A stretch of DNA of 64,000 nt from Meghimatium bilineatum (GCA_034231615.1 CM067302.1:8335114-8399113), one strand, 5' to 3'. Numbered from the stretch's first letter, positions 23,300 to 33,880 are shown. Notes: generated from the letters alone by a model not told the origin. Numbers and translations: made by a program.

Positions 23300-23829
23300 T
23301 TTGTGGCTGAGATGTGAAGAAGCCGTCTATATGGCTAAGATGGAGAGAGTGTGTCTCGTTCAACAAAATTACCATGTTCAACTTTCGCCACTGGAAACTG
23401 TACTTTCTGACAGTCTAGAAAGAAATAGCATCACACTGAACGTATTTATATTTCCTAGAAAATCACTGCAACCAAAACATGATTTCCATGTCATGAAATA
23501 GCACAAATAACCGGAGACAATATTGAAAATTAGTTATTTGAGAAGTTTTTTGAAAATAAACGTATTAGAAAATCCAGCAATTGTAATTATATAAATCAAG
23601 TTGTAAATATAGCTGTAATATGATTAATTAGAGGCGAGTGTCTCGTCAAGTATACGACATGTGGACACATCTGGGTTCATCCGTAAAAAGTGACGACATT
23701 TTACTTTTCCGTTATTCTAGATTGACTGTCGATACAAAGTATACAGGTTGACCAATGAAAATCACTGAAAAAATCGAATAGCATTGCTTCTGAAGGATGA
23801 ATACTGATTCATCTTTCAGACAAATGACG
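23300..23829. other. Non-coding stretch
   Basis: It is AT-rich. Near 23750 GACCAATGAAAATCACTGAA belongs to a short dispersed motif also seen near 57036, 62205 and 62490. No gene is supported. Confidence 0.45.
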
Positions 23830-24450
23830 TAAACAAGTGACAAAATTCATATACCTAGGAAGTAATATAACAACAGACGGCAAGAGCGGCAAAGAAATAC
23901 ACAATAGATATAGTAAAACATACAAAACCCTAGGGCAAATGACACCAACTTCAGGAACAAAAACGTAGATTTAAACACCAAAATAACACTATTCAAAACG
24001 ATTATTATGCCAACACAGAGCTACCGTTTTTAAACATAGACAACGACAGCACAAGACAAACGTAAACTTGTGACAGCTGAAATGGCATGCTTACGCAAAA
24101 AAAATAGAAATATCGCTAAGAGACAAAGTGAGGAGTGAAGACATTAGACAAAGATTCGGCACCGCCCCAATCTTCTAATATATTAAGAGACATCAGATCA
24201 AATGGTGTGCACACATCAGCAGACTACCATCAGACCGCATAGGACTACCACAGCAAGCTATGCTACACAGATACAGTGAAGGCATGCCTAGAGGCCGACC
24301 ACGAAAACGTTGGACCACCGAAATAAAAGAGGCGACAAATTCCACAATATACTCAGCACATACGACGGCCATCTCCAGAAAACTCTTCTACCCCTGACGC
24401 TGAAAGGCAACAAATGGTTTAGCGAAAAGATAGAATCAATTTAGGGATAA
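23830..24450 (+). pseudogene. LINE-G RT C-terminus, heavily decayed
   Basis: The reading is KFIYLGSNITTDGKSGKEIH, ISLRDKVRSEDIRQRFG, then RHQIKWCAHISRLPSDRIG and PRGRPRKRWTTEIKEATNST. These blocks match the other LINE-G copies at 35942-36660 (FKYLGSTLRYDN, VSLRDKIRNEALRKQLG, GRPRKRW). It has many stops and frame changes, and it is older than the 35942 copy. Confidence 0.85.
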
Positions 24451-24729
24451 AATCATAAGAGTATCAAGATTAACGTAAAAAACAGAAAATATATGGGCTC
24501 AGGTAACATACAGCAAATGCAATAATGAACGGAAAAAATAAACTGTCGTATTATCTATGGTATAGAAATCTGTATAAAGACAAGACAATATAACCAGTAC
24601 AATAATTTCCGTAAATGTTACAATTTACAAAATATATTTAGCAAAATATGAAAGAAAGTGACACCGCGGCATTAGAAATAGGCATAAAGTCTACGAAGAC
24701 AGCGGAATGATTCACTAGACCAACAACCA

Positions 24730-24990
24730 GTGTGTTGCCAAGGACTACAGGGGTGGGGGTGGGAAGAATATTGACACTTACCAGGCAGGCTTGTTTTTAG
24801 TAGGATACTAAGCAGGTGCAGTTGGTAGTTCCATCCCATGTAGGATCAAAACTCATGCCGTAGTCGAGTGTGTCAGACTGTGCGGCGCAGAGTTCGCATC
24901 TAATATGTAATGATTGGAATAACACAACGAATTATTTTCTTCGAACTATATCCTGCTCATTTCTAGAAGAAATTTTTGAAGAATTTTCTT
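24730..24990 (+). mobile_element. SINE S1, old diverged copy
   Basis: Colinear matches to the better copy at 36808-37089 include GTGTTGCCAAGGACTAC, TTCCATCCCATGTAGGATCA, CTCATGCCGTAGTCGAGTGT, GGCGCAGAGTTCGCA and ATCCTGCTCATTTCTAG. It has substantial divergence and no clear TSD. Confidence 0.7.
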
Positions 24991-25279
24991 TCAAAGCACA
25001 AGAGCACGAGAATAGACCAGGTTTTTCTTCTTGATTAGAAACTAGCCTCACAGCACGTGGGGAATTCCCATAAGTGCTCCGCCCTCTGTTTCAGTAGTTA
25101 TCACAATGGTGTTTCGAGTCTAATGCCGCTGAAACAGACGTTGACATCAGGGCACAACTCCGGCCCTTGTGACATGTTTCGCTGTTGTTCCACACTCCCA
25201 CGCCGTGCCCGCAACTAGTCCAAGCACAACGTCGACCTGCTCGAACAATATGGTAACTGTTATCGAATGTTACGACTAT

Positions 25280-25407
25280 AGTAACGGAACTATCACTTTC
25301 TTTTCTCTACAGGAACACGAACTATCGCTTCTTTTTCTCTACAGAAGCGGAACTATCGCTTTCTTTTCTCTTAAGTAATAGAACTATCGCTTCCTTTTCT
25401 CTACCCA
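25280..25407. repeat. Short degenerate repeat
   Basis: About four copies of GGAACTATCGCTTTCTTTTC with varying spacers (about 33-36 bp). Confidence 0.8.
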
Positions 25408-25429
25408 CACTTAACTCCTCCGTTTATAA

Positions 25430-26155
25430 ATTCCCTTTTCTCACCCACGTATATAACTTCTTTCCATTTCTCTACGCACATATGTAACTCCTCCCCTTTT
25501 TCTCCACCCTAATATGTAACTCCTCCCCTTGTCTCCACGCACATATGTAACTCCTCCCCTTTTCTCCACTCACATATGTAACTCCTCCCCTCTTCTCCAC
25601 TCACATATGTTACTCCTCCCCTTGTCTCCACGCACATATGTAACTCCTCCCCTTGTCTCCACGCACGTATGTAACTCCTCCCCTCTTCTCCACTCACATA
25701 TGTAACTCCTCCCCTCTTCTCCACTCACATATGTAACTCCTCCCCTTAAAAATCACCGTTTCTCCACGTACAAATGCAACCTAGCCTCTTCTCCACTCAC
25801 ATATGTAACTCCTCCCCTCTTCTCCACTCACATATGTAACTCCTCCCCTTAAAAATCACCGTTTCTCCACGTACAAATGCAACCTAGCCTTTTCTCCACT
25901 CACATATGTAACTCCTCCCCTTGTCTCCACGCACATATGTAACTCCTCCCCTTGTCTCCACGCACATATGTAACTCCTTCCATTGTCTCCACGCACATAT
26001 GTAACTCATCCCCTTGTCTCCACGCACATATGTAACTCCTCCCCTTGTCTCCACGCACATATGTAACTCCTCCCCTTGTCTCCACGCACATATGTAACTC
26101 CTCCCCTTGTCTCCACGCACATATGTAACTCCTCCCCTTGTCTCCACGCACATAT
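25430..26155. repeat. 31-bp tandem array abutting a LINE tail
   Basis: Units contain GCACATATGTAACTCCTCCC then CTTGTCTCCAC. The right part is homogeneous. The left part has CACTC and TCTTCTCC variants and two copies of a longer insert (AAAATCACCGTTTCTCCACG...). The minus-strand frame of LINE-D at 26155 runs directly into the repeat (NMTLDRTYVRGDKGRSY), so the array starts at the LINE edge. Repeat peptides on the minus strand are spurious. Confidence 0.95.
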
Positions 26156-26450
26156 GTACGATCTAGTGTCATGTTCAGAACGTTTTCGATGCCATGTGTC
26201 CATCGTTGTCTTGGTGGTCCTCTTGAACCTTTCCCTCCATGATTATTCTTTCTAAACCACTGTGTCACTTTATATGTTTAAAGTATTTTAGTTTGCATTT
26301 TTTTAAATAGTTCTGATGAGTCAGTCATCTTCAGTCCTGGTATTTGCGGACATCTGCGTTAGTTCATCTTTCTTGCCATAATATTCTTAGGACTTTTGTA
26401 TAACATTTCATTTTGAATGCCAATATCTTTATTTCCACCGCAGATGTCAT
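26155..26450 (-). pseudogene. LINE-D-like RT C-terminus
   Basis: The minus-strand reading is ILAFKMKCYTKVLRILWQER, IPGLKMT (frame-shifted context), LKYF, then IIMEGKGSRGPPRQRWTHGI and ENVLNMTL. These match the conserved AFE.KCYR.ILRI and GKR.RGRPR.RWT blocks of the group. It is broken by frame changes. Confidence 0.8.
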
Positions 26451-27249
26451 TGCACACGTCACACAAACATATGTTACAACTGAAAATATATAACATTTTA
26501 TAGTTGTAACTTTGTGTTTATGTTTGCCCCTTGCTAGAGATTATCCAATTGTGAAATTATTTTGTGTAGTGACATTGCTAAATTATATATCGTACATCAG
26601 CAGGATACAATAATATATCTAGTGTGACTTGACAACAGCCTCGGTATGAGTCACAAATACATTGAACAGGAGAAGAATTGATTGCTTCATTGTCTTAAAA
26701 TAATCCCAGATTCTGCCACGTCGATATCATTGAATGATATAAAGAAATGCCCCCAGATAAGTCAGATAAAGAATATCTTGAAATGAAACGATTAATGGGT
26801 TATCACGGTCACTCTTAAAGACTGCACGAGATTGAAATATTGGACAGGCCCGTCACGAGAAACACGACAGATGTACTAGGGAACTGATAAATCAACATCG
26901 ACATCGGATGTTGTGGTTCACCAAATGAAAACCTCTATTATTTCTTATAGTAAAAAGCTCTGGTATAATCAAATTGGATTAAAATTCGTGGTTGATAGAA
27001 GCGGTCATTACAATACGAGGTACTTCTATTTCAATAATAATCAATACCGATCTGCAACTGTCAGCCACTTACATTCTATATTTATTGTGTAGCGTATCAG
27101 ATAGTAACAATCGATTACATTTAAATTTCAACTAAAGTATAGCCAAGCAATAAAATATAGTAATGAATATTCGAACTCGATGATACATATTCGAAGTGAT
27201 TGAAAATATGGAAATTACCACAACTGAATTTTCATGTCTGTATTTAACG
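26451..27249. other. Non-coding stretch
   Basis: AT-rich sequence without a recognisable gene, repeat array or transposon domain. Confidence 0.5.
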
Positions 27250-27302
27250 AAATAAAACTTTTGACATTTGGCCAGAACATGGTCAAACTCTGGCAACCCT
27301 GA
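27250..27302. mobile_element. Isolated terminal sequence of a small DNA transposon
   Basis: GACATTTGGCCAGAACATGG then CAAACTCTGGCAACCCTG resembles the right ends of the elements at 48141-48364 and 57320-57528 (ATTCTGGCAACCCTG, ATCTGGCAACTCTG). No matching left end was found nearby, so it is probably a truncated copy. Confidence 0.5.
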
Positions 27303-27539
27303 GCTGGGGTTTAGGCTCACACAACAGAACTGTCGCGTGTGCGCTGATAACCTGCATATAACTACACTGACCAACACAAAATTATTTGTTTGTCCGTCTG
27401 TCTATAACATGTCTATGTTTTCTTGTCACTTTAAATGCGCTGTTTTTAAATCTGCAAGCGGTTTTTCTTTATGGGGTCGGGATATCTAGAAATATGCAGT
27501 TGAAGTTTTTAATCACCACCTACAGTATTACAACATCAC

Positions 27540-28075
27540 CCGTAACAGAAGAACAGTTATGTAGGCTTGAATTTCTTTACAGTAGAATTCTATTGGTGAA
27601 TGACATGTGGTACATGTCAATGAAGCATCCAACAGTAATTGGCAAGCAGGGTCACACGCCACCATCCTTGATAACGTGACTATATCAGGGCGATATCTCG
27701 ATGGAATCCTCCATGTTCACCGCTGACTTCGCAAATGTTGTCAGCGAAAAAGTCACCATGCGAATCAAGGATTCTGAGGGACATGTTACAGCCCATATTT
27801 CTGTATGCATCTATGCACTGCTTGCCAATATGCACATAGTCGATAGATTTATGATTTCCCTGAAAGTTTGTGACAATAGATTTGAACGCAGTCCATGCGC
27901 GAAGTTCACAACCATGCAACAAGTTCTCGAAATACCTTCCTTTATCTTTGCATCGCTAACCTTGAGGAAACGTTTCTCGAAGATAAATGATAGTTTTGCT
28001 CGTTTTATTTAACGTTTGTACAAATTTCTTCATGATCCCCACCTTTATATGTAACGGTAGTAAAATAATGTTGTC
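27540..28075 (-). pseudogene. Decayed copy of a multicopy invertebrate protein of unknown function
   Basis: Minus-strand readings in order are LLPLHIKVGIMKKFVQTLNK, KVSDAKIKEGI, then AWTAFKSIVTNFQGNHKS, GCNMSLRILDSHGDFFADNI, CEVSGEHGGFHRDIALI, and after a stop RYQGWWRVTLLANYCWMLH. From memory this matches a family common in arthropod and mollusc genomes with the motif set PLHIKLGLMK, SDAKIKEG, FLGNHKS, MSLKIHFLHSHLDFFPENLG, GERFHQDI and RYQG.W...LADYCW. That family is usually multicopy and may belong to a mobile element. At least two frame changes and a stop make this copy a pseudogene. I do not know its biochemical role. Confidence 0.75.
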
Positions 28076-28566
28076 TTAGTTAACTAATGGCTGGTGGATT
28101 ACATTTTTTGCCCCAGCTGCACACGGCGACTCGAATTGATGAAAATAAATTTCCATCAGATACATGTGGCCCTCTTACATGAGACAATACACATGGACAC
28201 TGACCCATATCTGTCAGGATATACCAGCAATGCCTGTAAGTGTATCAACTGCCGTGGCATAATTACTTATATCAGGAATGACATTCAAGGACACGGCACC
28301 CAAGTAGCATCTCTCCCAACAGATGTGCAGAATGTGACCATCTGGCATACTGGAGGAAAATACACAATCTACAATATATACAGGCCATCTCAAACAACAT
28401 ATACAGCCCATCTCAAACAACATATAGAGCCCATCTCAAACAACATGCAAATTACTCGAAATCCATGCAACACAATTTCTCAAAATAATACTTGCTGGTG
28501 ACTTTAATGGTCACTCACACCATTGGGGTTACCAAAACCACAATTAGACAGGAAGATATATAGAGA

Positions 28567-28795
28567 TATATATTATTCCTTGTCAAAAACAATACTGTAT
28601 GGAACTGTCGAGGGTGGAAGAATCAGAGGAGGACAAATAAAGACATGGACAGACAACATCAAGGAATGGACAGGGCTAGATATTTCCACACTCATCCGCA
28701 TCGCTGAGGATAGAATTCTCTGGAGGACTCTGTGTACTGAAGCTTCCAATGTGGTACCCCTACGACCCTGAAGGGTTATGGGTTTTATTGAATTG
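28567..28795 (+). mobile_element. LINE-F 3' end nested in LINE-E, 9-bp TSD
   Basis: The translation SLSKTILYGTVEGGRIRGG, QIKTWTDNIKEWTGLDIST and LCTEASNVVPLRP is nearly identical to the C-terminus of the LINE-F copy at 43239-44033. It ends with a short TTGA-type tail. Direct repeats ATATAGAGA at 28558-28566 and 28796-28804 bracket it. Removing one repeat and the insert restores LINE-E colinearity at GRYIE-FCETKNL. The short length indicates strong 5' truncation. Confidence 0.85.
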
Positions 28796-29148
28796 ATATA
28801 GAGAAGTTCTGTGAAACAAAAAACCTGTCAGTCCTTCAAGATGCGAAGTATGTACCAACACATTTGCATAGGAGCCATCTATCTCTCAGTCGACCTGACT
28901 TGGCTATCTGTTCATCTGATATAAAAGACTCTTGTTCTCTAGAAAACCTAGTAAGATGACATCGGAAGTAATTACTGCAACAACTATGACTCTAAAGTCA
29001 ATTGTTAACATTGGACAGGACGACACACCCTATTGAAATACTTACAGATGCAAGGTCAGTACTAGAAGCACTACAATCCAATAAACTTCAAGAGTTAAAA
29101 GAGGTATTGCCCATGGTGCAAAATATGTGTAGAATTATACTGCAATGG

Positions 29149-29150
29149 TG

Positions 29151-29235
<85 letters not shown>
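29149..29235. repeat. (AT)n microsatellite inside LINE-E RNase H
   Basis: More than 40 uninterrupted AT dinucleotides. They lie between codons reading LQW and SHCGIA, which is where RNase H LINEs encode QWIPSHCGI, so the repeat grew within that motif. Confidence 0.97.
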
Positions 29236-29238
<3 letters not shown>

Positions 29239-29689
29239 CACACTGTGGAATAGCAGTCATCAATTCGCCAAGGAAGGTGCTAACATGCAGCAACCGGATG
29301 TACCAATCAGCTATCAGCAAAAGAAATCCACGATAAAGGCACATCGAAAGCCTAATTTACCTTCACGGGACGACTATAGCCTTCTTAACAGACAAGAACA
29401 GGTCGTCATATTTCGGCTCAGAACTGGACACAATAGACTAAACAGCCATATGTATACAAAATTTAAAATTGGCTCAACAGCAAAGTGTATTTCTGGGCAA
29501 GCCAACCAGACTTCAGAACATTTCCTTCAAGAATGTGCAAACTATGACACTTTAAGATGCACATACTGACCTTCTGATACACCAATGAATGTTAAACTCT
29601 ATGGTACAAAACAAGAAATGGAAAACACTGTCCAATTTATACAATAAACAACACTGCAGATATAGACATTTTTAGCGAACTAAAGAAGA

Positions 29690-30535
29690 AGACATCGGAA
29701 GTGAACATAGACCTCATCAACATAACTACACTCAACAAAGCATAATTCAAGCACAAAACGCAATGGAATATTGGCAAGGCAGATTGGAAACTATTCCAAG
29801 AAACATCTGATTTCCTGCTATCTAATATCAAAAGCAATGACATAGAAACATTTACTGATGAGGTGACAACAGCTATCCTCCTCAATTCAGCATCACAACA
29901 TTCCAACGGGCAGTTGGAAATCTTACAAACTATTCTACAATAAAGAAATGCAGGCTGGAATCATTGAGAAGAAAAAATCAAGAGACGGCCTTGATATTGC
30001 ACATTCACAGGAATCAAACACCCTTTAGAATAAAACAACCGCTAAAACAAAACTAATTGTGAAGAAGGCCAAACATGATAAATGGGCAAAATCATGCACT
30101 AATTTAAATCTAAGGAAAAATGGTAGAAATGCTTGGGCGCTGATCAACAATTTGTCTGCGAAAATAAGAACAAACGATAAACCTGTGATAGATAGAAACA
30201 GAACAATCACCACAGATCAGAAAAAGGCAGAACACTTTAACCACTTTTTTGCCAGTGTGAACAGAGTAGGGAAGCTGTCAGAGGCTGACAAGTAGTGTCT
30301 GTACCTACTGAAGCAACAAGAAAAAAGTCCACATTTCTAGCTCATCAATATTTGAAGATGACTTCAATATTCAGGAACTCCAACAAGGGCTGAAGAAACT
30401 AAAGCCAAGAAAGTCTCCTAGACCAGATACAATTTCTAATGAAATGTTAACACACGTGGGCACACCAGGGAAAGAAGTACTCCTTAAACTAATAAATATG
30501 ACATTGATTGTCTCCTGGTGGGGCAGTAACATCAG
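29690..30535 (+). pseudogene. LINE-E: linker and RT N-terminal part, separate fragment
   Basis: The readings WNIGKADWKLFQETSDFLL, KKAKHDKWAKSCTNLNL, GRNAWALINNLSAKIRTND, KKAEHFNHFFASVNRVGKL and LQQGLKKLKPRKSPRPDTIS are the region between endonuclease and RT palm (fingers, with the K.RKSPGPD box) of this LINE type. It should precede RNase H, yet it lies after the C-terminus of the previous copy. It is therefore a second truncated copy or a rearrangement. It has several stops. The match is lost after TLIVSWW near 30525. Confidence 0.82.
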
Positions 30536-30639
30536 CTGCAATAGGAAACCATGAATCATTGTCTCAGTGAAGGAATACTGATATGGGCGAGACGTGAGGT
30601 AACTCTATCACTTTCACACAACTTCTCTCAGTGAAGGAA

Positions 30640-30975
30640 TACTGACATTAAGGTACTTTTAAAATGACACTCTCATGCACAATATTAACTTTGTACAGAT
30701 AAAAACATGTTAACTTTGTACTGATACAAAATAATAAATTAAAACTGGACAAAAATGTTAATATTTTGTCGAACAAGAATGTTAACTTTGCAGTAATGTG
30801 ATTAGCAAAGTTAAAATATTCAATTGATGATGAAATATAAATTTTGAATTGATAAAAAATGCTAACTTTGTACTGATCAAGCATATTTATTTTGTAATGA
30901 TCAAGCCCTGTCAACTTGTAATTATTACGTCTGTTAACTTTGTAATAATAAAGAGTGTTAACTTTGTAATTTCGG
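30640..30975. repeat. Degenerate repeat of TTAACTTTGTA
   Basis: About ten spaced copies of GTTAACTTTGTAnTGAT at irregular intervals (25-40 bp). It looks like an ancient decayed tandem array. Confidence 0.75.
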
Positions 30976-31049
30976 CATCATGCTTAATACATACTTGTGA
31001 CAGTATTATAATGAAAGGTGATGACTAATACTGTGACAGTATCCTAAAT

Positions 31050-31966
31050 TGATGCTGGGAGGCAGGGATGCACACTCTCCCCATACCTGTTCAACATCTA
31101 TGCAGAAAGTATAATGAGGAACGTGAGAGAAGACATACACAACACTGACTACCACGCTTTAAACATAGGTGGATTCCTAATCCCGGAACTACGCTACGCA
31201 GACGACACAGTTCTTCTTTCAAATGATATAAAGGGATTGGAACAACTAATCAAGAATACAAAGAAATATAGCTAAGCACAAAATGTGTATTTAAACACGC
31301 AGAAAACAAAAATCATGTCAACAGATATAACAACACAACCAACAAAAAATCAGAATAGACAATACCGAGATAGAATGTGTGGATAAATTTGAATACTTAG
31401 GAGCAAACATCAACGGTGCAGGAGACTGCATGGCAGAAATAAGGAAGAGATTGGCAATGGCATATTGCAAAATAACATGGCTGAAAAACATATGGAAAAA
31501 CAACAAAATAGAAACGAAAGTGCTAATGTTACGAACTTTTCTTTTTCCGGTTGCAACATACGGCTGTGAAACATGGACCCTAAGTAAAACCGCGGCAAAG
31601 AAGATCGACGCCTTCGAGCTGAAATGCCACAGGAAGATACTTAGAATATCATGGAAGGATAAAATCAGAAACTCAGATATTATAAATACACTGAATATTC
31701 CAGAGTGTTGGTTTCTAAACACAATAAGAAAAAGAAAACTACGCCTGTTTGGTCATATAAAGCGACACAACTGTTTCTAGAGACAAATAATGGAGGGAAG
31801 AGTCCCTTGGAATAGGAGAAAGGGCAGACCAAGAAGACGATGGACTGACGACATTAAAGATAACATGAATACATCGCTAGAAAATGCAAGCCACATCGCC
31901 TAAGACAGAGAGAGGTTCAGAGAGTTCATTGGGAAGACAACGTTCTGGAAGGAATACGTCACATGA
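31050..31966 (+). pseudogene. LINE-D RT palm to C-terminus
   Basis: RT blocks in order: GRQGCTLSPYLFNIYAESIM (domain 4), ELRYADDTVLLSNDIKGLEQ (YADD catalytic box), then in another frame KFEYLGANINGAGDCMAEIR, TYGCETWTLSKTAAKKIDAF, KCHRKILRISWKDKIRNSD and FGHIKRHN, and after a stop RRKGRPRRRWTDDIKDNMN and TTFWKEYVT. The longest open part is 31379-31777. It has at least three breaks and a 5' truncation at the RT. This is the longest LINE-D copy in the window and anchors the fragments at 12898, 26155 and 53098. The 30-bp array begins about 70 bp after its end. Confidence 0.9.
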
Positions 31967-32038
31967 CATCCTAAATGATGGTTGACTATTTAAAATATGA
32001 TTAGTCGCATAAGGCGCGTGAAATGCTTTATCACCGTT

Positions 32039-32338
32039 GATCATATAGTGGTATCCTCTCCTGAAGTTAATCATATAGTGGTACCCTCTCATGAAGTTAC
32101 TCCTATAGTGGTATCCTCTCCTGAAGTTACTCCTATAGTGGTACCCTCTCATGAAGTTAATCATATAGTGGTATCCTCTCCTGAAGTTACGCCTACAGTG
32201 GTATCCTCTCCTGAAGTTAATCATATAGTGGTACCCTCTCATGAAGTTAATCATATAGTGGTACCCTCTCATGAAGTTAATCATATAGTGGTATCCTCTC
32301 CTGAAGTTACTCCTATAGTGGTACCCTCTCCTGAAGTT
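32039..32338. repeat. 30-bp tandem array, 10 copies
   Basis: Units contain ATCATATAGTGGTATCCTCT then CCTGAAGTTA, alternating with GTACCCTCTCATGAAGTTA and ACTCCTATAG variants. The period is exactly 30 bp, so both strands give 10-residue peptide repeats (spurious). Confidence 0.97.
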
Positions 32339-32459
32339 CAGATGAGCTAAACACTCCGGCTGTCTATGTCAAAAAGGCACGTGATGTGTTTAGTATTCTC
32401 ACGTATAGTTGTGGTCAGCCAGATTTCGCTGACTGTAATTGCATTTAACATAAATCTTT

Positions 32460-33245
32460 GAACCATAAACACACACCAACGTAATAAACTCCAAACACTG
32501 AAAATAAATTTATTCAGCGCAAACCTCAAACAATGACTAAAATCCGAAGTACTAAATTCCACTCGTTGACAATAAATACATTCAATTCCAGTCACATAGA
32601 CTTCACGTATGAAACTCCAACATATAAAAAAAACCAATCGATGACAATAATTAGTAACTCCAACGTAATACTCCAATCGTTGACAGTAAATAGTAACTCC
32701 AACGTAATACTCCAATCGTTGACAGAAAATAGTAACTCCAACGTAATACTCCAATCGTTGACAGAAAATAGTAACTCCAACGTAATACTCCAATCGTTGA
32801 CAGTAAATAGTAACTCTAACGTAATGCTCCAATCGCTGACAGTAAATAGTAACTCCAACGTGTTACTGCAATCGTTGACAGTAAATAGTAACTCCAACGT
32901 AATGCTCCAATCGTTGACAGTAAATAGTAACTCCAACGTGTTACTCCAATCGTTGACAGTAAGTAGTAACTCCAACGTATTAGTAGTAACTACAACGTAT
33001 TACTCCAATCGTTGAGAATAAATAGTAACTCCAACGTATTACTTCAATCGTTGAGAATGAATAGTAACTCCAACGTATTACTCCCATCGTTGAGAATAAA
33101 TAGTAACTCCAACGTATTACTCCAATCGTTGACAGTAAGTAGTAACTCCGACGTGTTACTCCAATCGTTGACAGTAAATAGTACCTCCAACGTATTACTC
33201 CAATCGTTGAAAGTACCTCCAACGATTTACTCCAATCGTTGAGTA
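32460..33245. repeat. 39-bp tandem array, degenerate on its left
   Basis: The homogeneous part (about 32640-33200) repeats AATAGTAACTCCAACGTAAT then ACTCCAATCGTTGACAGTA. To the left (32460-32640) the same words appear in decayed form (CTCCAAACACTG, CTCGTTGACAATAAATAC). It shifts to GAGAATAAATAG variants on the right. The period is a multiple of three, and the open frames are spurious. Degenerate edges around a clean core are typical of an old array re-amplified in its centre. Confidence 0.95.
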
Positions 33246-33319
33246 TAAATTCACTCAGTCACAGTCACACACACTACAACTTGATTTCTCTCTCTAAACT
33301 CCATAACTCAAACTGTTCT

Positions 33320-33598
33320 TCTTCTTCTTCTACGTTCGTTCTCAAACTCCTGCAGATTAGCAAGATGTAGTCCGGAGAACGGAATGCGTTGAGCCATGGT
33401 TTACAGCATTGCGGCAATATCTGCGCCTTTCGGCCTGACACATCCGACTTCAGCATGGCTTTGGGTCACTGACCCTATATGGGATGGGACAGCCAACTCC
33501 ATCCCATAACCTTCTTAGTCGCCTTTTACGACATGTGTGGAAGGTAAACCGTGTTGCTATACTTTGCTCCCCTTTCGGGCCCCGGCAACACACGGACG
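33320..33598 (-). mobile_element. SINE S1 copy with perfect 14-bp TSD
   Basis: It is flanked by ACTCAAACTGTTCT at 33306-33319 and 33599-33612. On the minus strand it starts with GTGTTGCCGGGGCCCGAAAG, continues with CGTAAAAGGCGACTAAGAAG, GGGATGGAGTTGGCTGTCCC and GGCCGAAAGGCGCAGATATT, and ends GAGTTTGAGAACGAACGTAG with a (GAA)n tail. No clear A/B box pair was seen, so the origin of the 5' head is uncertain. The copy at 36808 is its closest relative here. The perfect TSD suggests a fairly recent insertion. It lies about 340 bp downstream of the LicD stop. Confidence 0.92.
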
Positions 33599-33828
33599 AC
33601 TCAAACTGTTCTAAAACTAATCTATCTCTTATTAAAGCTGCACTCCAACTGACTGTCCTAAAACTAAACTGACCAAAAATACAACCGCGTGCAAAAAACT
33701 GAACTGTCCGCTCTTCAAACAACCAACTTCTCACTCACTCAATCCCTCACAGGCTGTCTCAAGACTATAACTATGACTTAACTAGTAATTGAATAAGTAG
33801 GGGGAAGGGACGTCTTGGTGCAATTATT

Positions 33829-33880
33829 GCAGATCAGACAACAGGAGGACGAACGAACAGTAGCCTGGTGTCTGATCTGC
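33829..33880. other. 17-bp-arm hairpin downstream of the LicD gene
   Basis: The left arm GCAGATCAGACAACAGG (33829-33845) and right arm CCTGGTGTCTGATCTGC (33864-33880) pair at 16 of 17 positions with an 18-base loop. It lies 61-112 bases beyond the LicD stop, so it is inside the 3' UTR if transcription runs that far. It could be a 3' UTR structure or the relic of a terminal inverted repeat. Confidence 0.75.

Larger units (their letters stand above)
28094..29640 (+). pseudogene. LINE-E: endonuclease domain joined to RNase H and C-terminus
   Basis: The endonuclease part (28097-28557 and 28805-28960) reads RGIITYIRNDIQ, VTIWHTGGKYTIYNIYRP, ILAGDFNGHSHHWGYQN and LSRPDLAICSSDI, typical of the APE-type endonuclease. 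The RT is missing. The sequence then jumps to an RNase H domain (29030-29150, EILTDARSVLEALQSNKLQE, then LQW) and the post-RNase H tail (VVIFRLRTGHNRLNSHMY, QTSEHFLQECANYD, NVKLYGTKQEMENTVQFI). The copy carries a 23-bp triplication (28385-28445), a nested LINE-F (28567-28795) and an AT microsatellite inside the RNase H codons. It is non-functional. Confidence 0.88.

Noticed and set aside
29149-29235. TATA promoter region
   Set aside because: It is a long (AT)n microsatellite inside a dead LINE.
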